Of a stretch of DNA of 64,000 nucleotides, positions 58,011 to 64,000 are shown piece after piece. Position numbers and translations under genes: made by a program. This DNA is from Ancylostoma caninum. Its lineage: Eukaryota; Nematoda; Chromadorea; Rhabditida; Ancylostomatidae. Each line of letters begins with the position of its first letter. Positions within the stretch are counted from its first letter, which is position 1. The stretch is taken from the NCBI GenBank assembly GCA_037903475.1, contig JBAJFG010000149.1, positions 248,001 through 312,000 on the forward strand. The letters run 5' to 3'. The notes beneath the pieces were generated by a model, which saw only the letters and a program-made list of their open reading frames with translations, did no database searches and had not been told where the DNA came from.

Positions 58011-59219
58011 TTAGGTTGATTCATGAGTTCTGTCCTTTTTTGCGAATCATGTAGTGACGTATAGCTATATGATCTTCTACTGACCTTTCTTTGACATTGC
58101 ATAAGCACCATATGAGCGCTACCGAATGACTGACCACCTGTCTTGAATCCCCCGATGATGGCTAAGAAACCTCAAGCAACGAAAATCCATTTGCGATACT
58201 CTACACTATTCTTTTGTGATGCTGGCGTTGGAGCAAAGGAAGTCCATCACTGTATATGTCCTGCTTAGGTGGGGATGTGCTCAATCTTAGAACAGTGAAG
58301 CGCTGGTTCAGCGTGTTCTCCTCCGGAAATCGTGAGCACCAAGATTAACCCCGTACGAAGCACAGTTCCAACGTGAACTTGAAGCCTATTGCTGCAAAAT
58401 TGAGATAAAACAACCAGAGAACAACACGGCAATTGATGAGGGCCCTAACATGCTCTCATCCAACCATCGAACATGGGCACAACAGAGTAGGTTACGCCAG
58501 TTAAGTGGGACGATTTGTTCTCCACGATTTAATCCACGTGAACAAAGATAGTAGGGTCTAGTGCTCCATAGAACTCTTGGGCGGACGCTCGCCTGGGTCA
58601 AGCATTTTATTATCTGAGATGAGTTGTGGGTATTGTACGCTACTCCAAACATAGCCAGTATTGGGTGCCTACAGGAGAAACAGCGCCAGCAAAGGCGAAG
58701 CCGGATCGACACCAGAAGAAACTTCTGCTATTTGTGGTGGAGCGTTTGAGGAATTGAGCACTGAGAACTGCTGGAAGAAGAAGATACAGTCACGGCTGAA
58801 ATTTATGTTCCATAACTAGCGAGATCAAGACAATAACTGAGAGACTAAAATCTTCTTCCAACGCATCAATGCACGACCACATGTTACGAATGTTACGCAG
58901 AGTTTTCTGAAGTTATCTGTGAGGGCAGCCATATGTCATCCAGCTTACTGTCCTGCCCTAGCACCATCATATTATCATCTGTTCTGAGAAATCATATGTC
59001 TCGAAAGTACTTCACTAATCGTGAGCAAGCGGTTGCCGCACTCTCAGAATTCTTCCAATCCAATCCGACAAGCGATAAAATCATGGACCTCCTCAGAAAA
59101 TGGCGCAAGGTGCTCCTCACCAATAGCGAATATAACATTCATTGAGCTTGCTTAATTATAAAGTTATTCTATTTTGAAATAAAGTGGTCAACAGGAACAG
59201 AATCTATGAATCAACCTAA
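58011..59219 (+). mobile_element. Mariner element (D), 1209 bp, with TIRs and TA flanks
   Basis: The left end ttaggttgattcatgagttc and inverted right end ttaggttgattcatagattc, with TA at 58009-58010 and 59220-59221, define a full-length element. It belongs to a different mariner lineage from the 45003 and 56215 elements. Confidence 0.9.
58158..59145 (+). pseudogene. Mariner transposase pseudogene (element D)
   Basis: Readable fragments in order: start MAKKPQATKIHLRYSTLFFC with a stop after about 36 codons; NLRTVKRWFSVFSSGNREHQ (end of the HTH region); DELWVLYATP (counterpart of the first catalytic Asp, DEKWVLY); NFCYLWWSV; then INARPHVTN (family DNARPH, here with Ile for the second catalytic Asp). 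The C-terminus is intact from 58976: LRNHMSRKYFTNREQAVAAL to NSEYNIH and a stop at 59145. Several frameshifts and stops make it inactive. Confidence 0.85.
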
Positions 59220-59221
59220 TA

Positions 59222-60472
59222 CACTGGCAAGGTGTTTGCTACGAACTGAGCCCATCCTTCTTTCAGAGTACACAGTGTGTGGATTCTCTGGAGCCGTGCC
59301 ACCCAGCAATCAGCAGCGCCGCGGAGTTGTTGATATTCTACTTCCTCTAATTGCTATAGTACATAGCGTGTGGTGGTGCCATCAGTTCAGAATGTCTATC
59401 GTTCGAGCAATTTCTCCGCGCTTCTGGGATTCAGCTTCGAAATTTCTGCTGCTTGACCTTTCGAGGGCATTCTGCACTACGTGATTAACTCTCACAAGGC
59501 GATGAAATTCTTCAATTTTGACATGCTTATGGAGCTCGCTGCGGTAAGAACACTCACTGTGAATACTTCATTGAAATGCAGAGCGGCATTCATGTGTTGC
59601 ACCAAAGTTAGAAGGGTTGCACTGCTAGCCGAGGAGACTGTGCTTTCTGGCTAATGACGACTAGCTGAGCTTTTTGGAGAATTCTCATAAAATTTTTTTG
59701 CAACAATTTATGCAGTTCTCCTCTCACTCTTAATAAATCCAGGTAGCTTTCTCTTCAGTTCATTTCAGTTTTGAAATTCCAGGAGGCAGTTAGTTGCTTG
59801 CTTCTGTGACAACGAAAAAAGTTCCGGAACTATCTGGAAGTGATCACCTAAATCGTGGTACGACAAAAGAAAACACGCTTCCAGAAACTGTGGGGATTCG
59901 CAAGGTTTATGCCTTCTGTCTTGCTGCCTACAGGAATATTGCTTAGTTTGTCGAGGTGTAGATGCTGGGCATCCTTGTCTGAACGTCTGGGTCATCCTTG
60001 CCTCTACTGGTCTATTATCTGGCGCATTCCTCTATCAGAGAATTCCTATGAGTTACTATTTTTCATAGTTAACCTTTCGCAGTCCAGCAACTGTGTGGGC
60101 TTCTACAGAATTTTTGCGACCCTGACAGTGGAACTTTTTTCCGTCTGTAAAATGGCGTGGTTTTCTCTATCATTTCTATCATTTTCTCTCTCCTGTCTTT
60201 CATCACAGATCTCCACGGCTTGCTGACAGGCAACAGCCAAAAGCTGCGCAGCCTCAGCTCGCGTTTCGCGATCTTCCCAAATGGAAGCTATTCGATCGAA
60301 GCTGTTTGAATTGGCGCAAGCGATACTCTTCTTGATAAGGACAAGTCGACATGGGTGGCCGATGCTGTGAGGTCTCCCTGGTTTCTGGAATGATGTAAGA
60401 TTACCTTTATCAGTGTGCTGGCTGACAATATATGACTCTGCTAACTGATTTGTCTCTGTAAAGATGCAAAAT
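59222..60472. other. Non-coding stretch, nothing recognised
   Basis: Open frames up to 123 codons without motifs; no repeats identified. Confidence 0.4.
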
Positions 60473-60572
60473 GGAGAATGAGTGTCCGCAATCCGAACCG
60501 TTCGAGTTATGCCACCATTTCACTTTCACTCTTCCGTACCCCGAACGGTTCGGATTGTGACCACTCATTCTC
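60473..60572. repeat. ~32-bp inverted repeat with short loop
   Basis: Left arm 60473-60504 (gagaatgagtg, then caatccgaaccgttcg) pairs with 60542-60572 with a few mismatches and one length difference around the tccg/gtca step. The loop is about 37 nt. It is a hairpin or small foldback element. Confidence 0.85.
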
Positions 60573-60983
60573 TACTCTCTACTTCGCATTTTTACTAGGA
60601 CAAATTAGTTGGCAGCGTCATATATGCTCGGCTAAGTGTAGGCCTGTGCTGCATTTCAACGTTTTCTGGACTGGTAAAGCATGCGATGACGAATTTGGGA
60701 ACGATCGATGGCAGCTTTCTTAAAGGGAAAAAAGAGTGTCGCTCTGAAAAGAAAAAACATTCAAAAGCACTCAAGCGGAAAGAGATGCTTGCTTTGATCT
60801 ACGTCTGAGCAAGTTTACCCGGGAAAAGCCCAAAGGAAAGTGGCTAGCTTTCCTCATGTTCAGGTATGCTTAGCAAAGGGGGACTATATATCAAGGTGGT
60901 ACAGAAAACCAAGTAGTAAAAACATTCTTATCCATTAACTCTCGGTCTACCCAGTTAGAGCAAAACGCGGCGTTATCTCCAAT

Positions 60984-61690
60984 ATGATTCATATGGCTAG
61001 AACGGTTTCTTCGGGTAACAGATTGAGAGCCGACTCAGCCGAAATGGCCTTCCAAATAGCTCGATTTAACGGTTACCCCATTAACAACTCTTCCAGGTCA
61101 AGGTATGGCCGCACTAGGGTGAACCTACCTGGATTGGAAGGAGACAAAAAAGTACCCTTCTGTCTCCCTTTCATTTCAGAATATTTCAGCAAGGCGGTAA
61201 GAGAGGGCGAGCGTAGGTCAGGTCTAGAAGACTCTCTGAGAGACGTAGAGATACCACCTACAAACTTCAAGCAAAGGCTAATAACTAATCGCGCTTATGA
61301 TCGCTTGTGCAATACCAGAATCTGCATAATTTGCCCAACGCGGCGAACAGGTGTCTGTGCGACATCAGGGGTTATTTATCTTATAAGCTGCAAATTATGC
61401 GGGGAACAGTACATAGGTGAGACCGGCAGACCGCGCGGAATCGCTATTCAAGAACATCTGGATGGCTTACAAAAATCAAAACTTCCAACTCCACTGGGCA
61501 CTCACCGGAGGCAATGTCATGGCGATTAGGTGTTTGGAGTAGACGTCTTCATCCTCGCACGAGAGGCGGATATATCAGCTCGCAAAACACTAGAGGTATT
61601 TCAGCAAAATCGCCAAAAATGAACAGCAAAGATGAGTGCATTACCATAACCAATGAAGCAGCAACGTTCCTTGGTCTATGCGGGTTTTGA
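60984..61690 (+). pseudogene. PLE GIY-YIG endonuclease domain, broken by a stop and a frameshift
   Basis: From the Met at 60984 the frame is open for 181 codons. The Cys cluster is at about residues 109-139 (CNTRICIIC, VCATSG, CKLCG), followed by GVIYLISC and QYIGETGRPRGIAIQEH (YIG at 143-145). A TAG at 61527-61529 interrupts it. The same frame continues as VFGVDVFILAREADISARKT, then shifts frame to KMNSKDECITITNEAATFLG and a natural stop at 61690. A dead 5'-truncated copy. Confidence 0.85.
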
Positions 61691-61888
61691 CCTATCAGCC
61701 GCTAGGTTGGTGGTCCCCCCTACCACTAACGTTAACGCATGTCTTAAATCCTGCTTGGCGGCGTACAAGGTGAGCGAATGGTACCATAGATTTTATTCAG
61801 TCGGTTGGCCTTTGTTTAACACATGTTGGATACTTCTATAGACGATGAGACGTTTGTGGGGTAGGATGCATTTGCTCTTTACTTTCCA

Positions 61889-61924
61889 GGCTCTGACGAA
61901 GGCGAGAAAGCCGAAACGTTAGCC
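61889..61924 (+). ncRNA. Hammerhead ribozyme motif (type I layout, consensus core)
   Basis: Helix I GGCT at 61889-61892 pairs with AGCC at 61921-61924. The core CTGACGA is at 61893-61899, with one extra A at 61900. Helix II is GGC at 61901-61903 with GCC at 61910-61912 and loop GAGAAA. GAA is at 61913-61915 and ACGT at 61916-61919. The predicted cleavage-site nucleotide is T at 61920 (GUU triplet). Every conserved core residue is present. Helix III is only the self-complementary ACGU, so efficient cleavage would probably need a dimer. It lies about 200 nt after the PLE stop codon, as known for PLE hammerheads. Confidence 0.7.
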
Positions 61925-64000
61925 GGATAAAGTGCCATATCAATCTTGGTTATGGCTCAGAAGAAATAAACGAGGAACTATCGATCATGCCAAGATTTAT
62001 TGAACGTTGAACACGGAATCTACATTTAAAAGGCGTTATTTTCATCGAGAAAGGAACTTGAGAAAAAAGCTACACTAATTATGCACAAACGTTACATTTT
62101 TAAAATTGGCGATACGTAAAACGTAATCGTGATTCTCCTCCCTTATCTCGGAGCAATCCCCAGATGCTGATGTATCCAAAAAACAGCTTCTATAGCAGGG
62201 ACTCAGGCAGAGTCTCGTTCACATCAATAGAAAGGCGACCTACCATAGAAGTTTATCCAGTTCTAGTTCTATGAACTCCATCCAGTAATTTCCTGCAGAT
62301 GTTTGATCAGAAATGAAGACGTCTGATCCTAAAAATATCCGTGTCGGTAGCTCATTACTCCAACGAAAGCCGTGGAGCTGTTGCTACTGACGTGAGAATA
62401 TGGTATTCATCGTTCTCACGATGACGGATGAATGACGCACGGTGAAGGGTACTGATCTCTGCCCTGGCATTGACGGCGTTGGTCTTAGGATCAAGATTAG
62501 CGTCTTCTGAAAATCTTCTCGTCATCAGGAGTTTCATCCGATCATTGAACTGCCTGCTCATTCCAGAAGCATTTCACTTCATTCTGAGGAGTGAACCTTT
62601 TCTCTTTTTTTTGCAAAAAATGGACCTATAACATCGAAAAGCACTTATCCTTAGTGGTTTCACTTTGCATTGGAATAGTGTGGCTTTAAATTGAGGTAGC
62701 GGTTCCAATTTGAATTAAAATTTGCCCATTCAAAATGGTAAATCGCAGAGCTTGACCGCACTGTGCTTTTTGGGTGCAGAGCTACATTCCTCAGAAAACT
62801 AGAGAAAATTCTAATTTTTCTGGATGTGCTGTATTTCTGCTATATAAAACGCTTAGGAGGTAGATCATAGCTTTCTCATCACAAAGAGAAGACCGCTGAG
62901 TGACTTGATCCCCGAATCATCTTCCGGAATAGCATTTCAAGAGGTTGGTACGTCTTCAAATCTCATCCACCGTCATCAGATTTGTTCTCAAAGAGGCTCC
63001 CAATTTCAATCAGAAGTCCGCCAATAAGTCAATCCAGATTTTTTTCTGTAGCTTTCCTTTTTTTCCTGCTTGAGCAGTCATCTCACTTGTTACAATCCTG
63101 ATCCTCGTTATGCACATCTCGTTTTGAGTCTGAGTAGTCTGCAGTGGCTCTTATTGATGTGCGCCAGAGGCTTTCATTCCAACTTTCATTCCATAATGAA
63201 TGAAAAAAACACGACGAGAAAACGGAAAATCTCATGGATTCATTATGTTCTCCGTGAACATTCTGTGAAAAGTCGAACTTTTTACTCAATAACAGTGTTA
63301 TAATGAGAATTTTCATTCATCCCATTCCCTATCCTGTACCTGCGTAAATACCTGTCTCGTCACTTATCATCACTGATTCGCTTGATCCCAGGATTACCAA
63401 CTCAAATCGAGAAAAATTTGTGTCAATTCCTTTCTAGGTCATGGAATATGTACAAGACGACACCCAAATAAAAAATTCCGTAATCAGGAGCTGAAGTGAA
63501 TTGGATAGAAGTCGTGGTGTCTATGCAGTAAACATACATCATGCATGGATGTCCTTAAGTTTATTCGTAGCATCGTCGCCAACATGCTGATTTCCGTTGT
63601 ATGTTTGTGAGCGAATCACTCGGACACGAGCACTGGTGGACTTCTCGACCCTGACATCACTTGGCCACATCTGACATTGTCAACACTCCCAAAAAATTGA
63701 AACTTTTCTTGATTTGATCCAGTTTTTGGGTGAGAACACAAGCGTGTTTGTACGGAAATGAACTACAAACATTAGCGATTACGGCATCCTGAGCTAATCT
63801 ATGTGGAATATTGCTCTTTGATATATGCAGTGTCGGATCCGAAGAATAGGTTCTCACAAGACAATGAGCTTCTCTCTAGGTAGGCATTTGTTCTCTCCAT
63901 TTTTCTTTCCTTTTTTTTTCTTTGCATGGATCTCAAACCATGAGTTCGTATATATGTGCATATAAGTGAATGAAATAGAAAAAATCTGATTCTTTAAACT
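61925..64000. other. Non-coding stretch to the window end, nothing recognised
   Basis: AT-rich, with short open frames only; no supported exon, TIR pair or tandem array. Confidence 0.4.

Larger units (their letters stand above)
60930..61924 (+). mobile_element. Second Penelope-like element lineage, 5'-truncated copy
   Basis: Contains the end of a PLE ORF (first readable at about 60942 as SVYPVRAKRGVISN), the GIY-YIG domain, a 3' tail and a consensus hammerhead motif at 61889-61924. Reverse transcriptase is absent. It lies on the opposite strand to, and differs strongly in sequence from, the 33014-33718 copy. Confidence 0.8.

Noticed and set aside
58386..58712. 108-codon minus-strand frame
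   Set aside because: Antisense shadow of the decayed mariner transposase, which reads on the plus strand in family order.
61735..61924. A type III hammerhead using ctaacgt near 61727 as the distal helix III strand
   Set aside because: It would need a loop of over 150 nt and helix I does not pair; the compact type I fold with GGCT/AGCC is far better.

Overview
This window looks like nuclear DNA from a nematode, most plausibly a clade V (strongylid/hookworm-like) parasite. It has one long intron-rich gene with short exons, nematode-style splice acceptors (TTTCAG and variants), a candidate trans-splice acceptor just upstream of the start codon, and a dense load of decayed mariner elements, Penelope-like retroelement fragments, foldback elements and MITEs. 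The species assignment is inference. There are no operons, bacterial genes or CRISPR arrays.

One gene is certain. Positions 4926-13710 (+) hold a complete 19-exon gene for an organic anion transporting polypeptide (OATP/SLCO family). I reconstructed it exon by exon. All phases agree and the spliced frame is 2061 nt (686 residues plus stop), with the family signature DPRWIGAWWVGFL and a Cys-rich Kazal-like extracellular domain. A second, small two-exon candidate gene of unknown function (104 aa) lies at 28989-29459 (+), with phase-matched splice sites and an AATAAA signal downstream. The first 100 bases may be the last coding exon of a gene lying to the left.

The rest is mostly repeats. 4.6 kb, 24.8 kb and 28.7 kb carry a GC-rich TIR element family. 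20.4-22.3 kb carries three copies of another family, two of them head-to-head, with a perfect internal hairpin. 25.4-26.7 kb and 35.8-37.8 kb share a minisatellite-bearing segmental repeat. 26.9-28.1 kb is a G-run-rich TIR element. 32.7-34.4 kb is a Penelope-like element (PLE) 3' end facing a shorter inverted copy. 38.1-40.4 kb is a long-TIR element abutting a truncated mariner. 41.9-43.1 kb is a foldback element with 237-nt arms. 45.0-46.3 kb is a full-length mariner on the minus strand. 55.4-59.2 kb is a cluster of three mariner copies. 60.9-61.9 kb is a second, different PLE lineage.

The most interesting signal is in the PLE tails. Each carries a compact hammerhead-ribozyme-like motif (type I layout, minimal helix III made of a self-complementary ACGU). 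The copy at 61889-61924 keeps the whole consensus core. The copies at 32759-32793 (-) and 34316-34350 (+) have a paired C3-to-U and G8-to-A change that preserves the 3-8 base pair.
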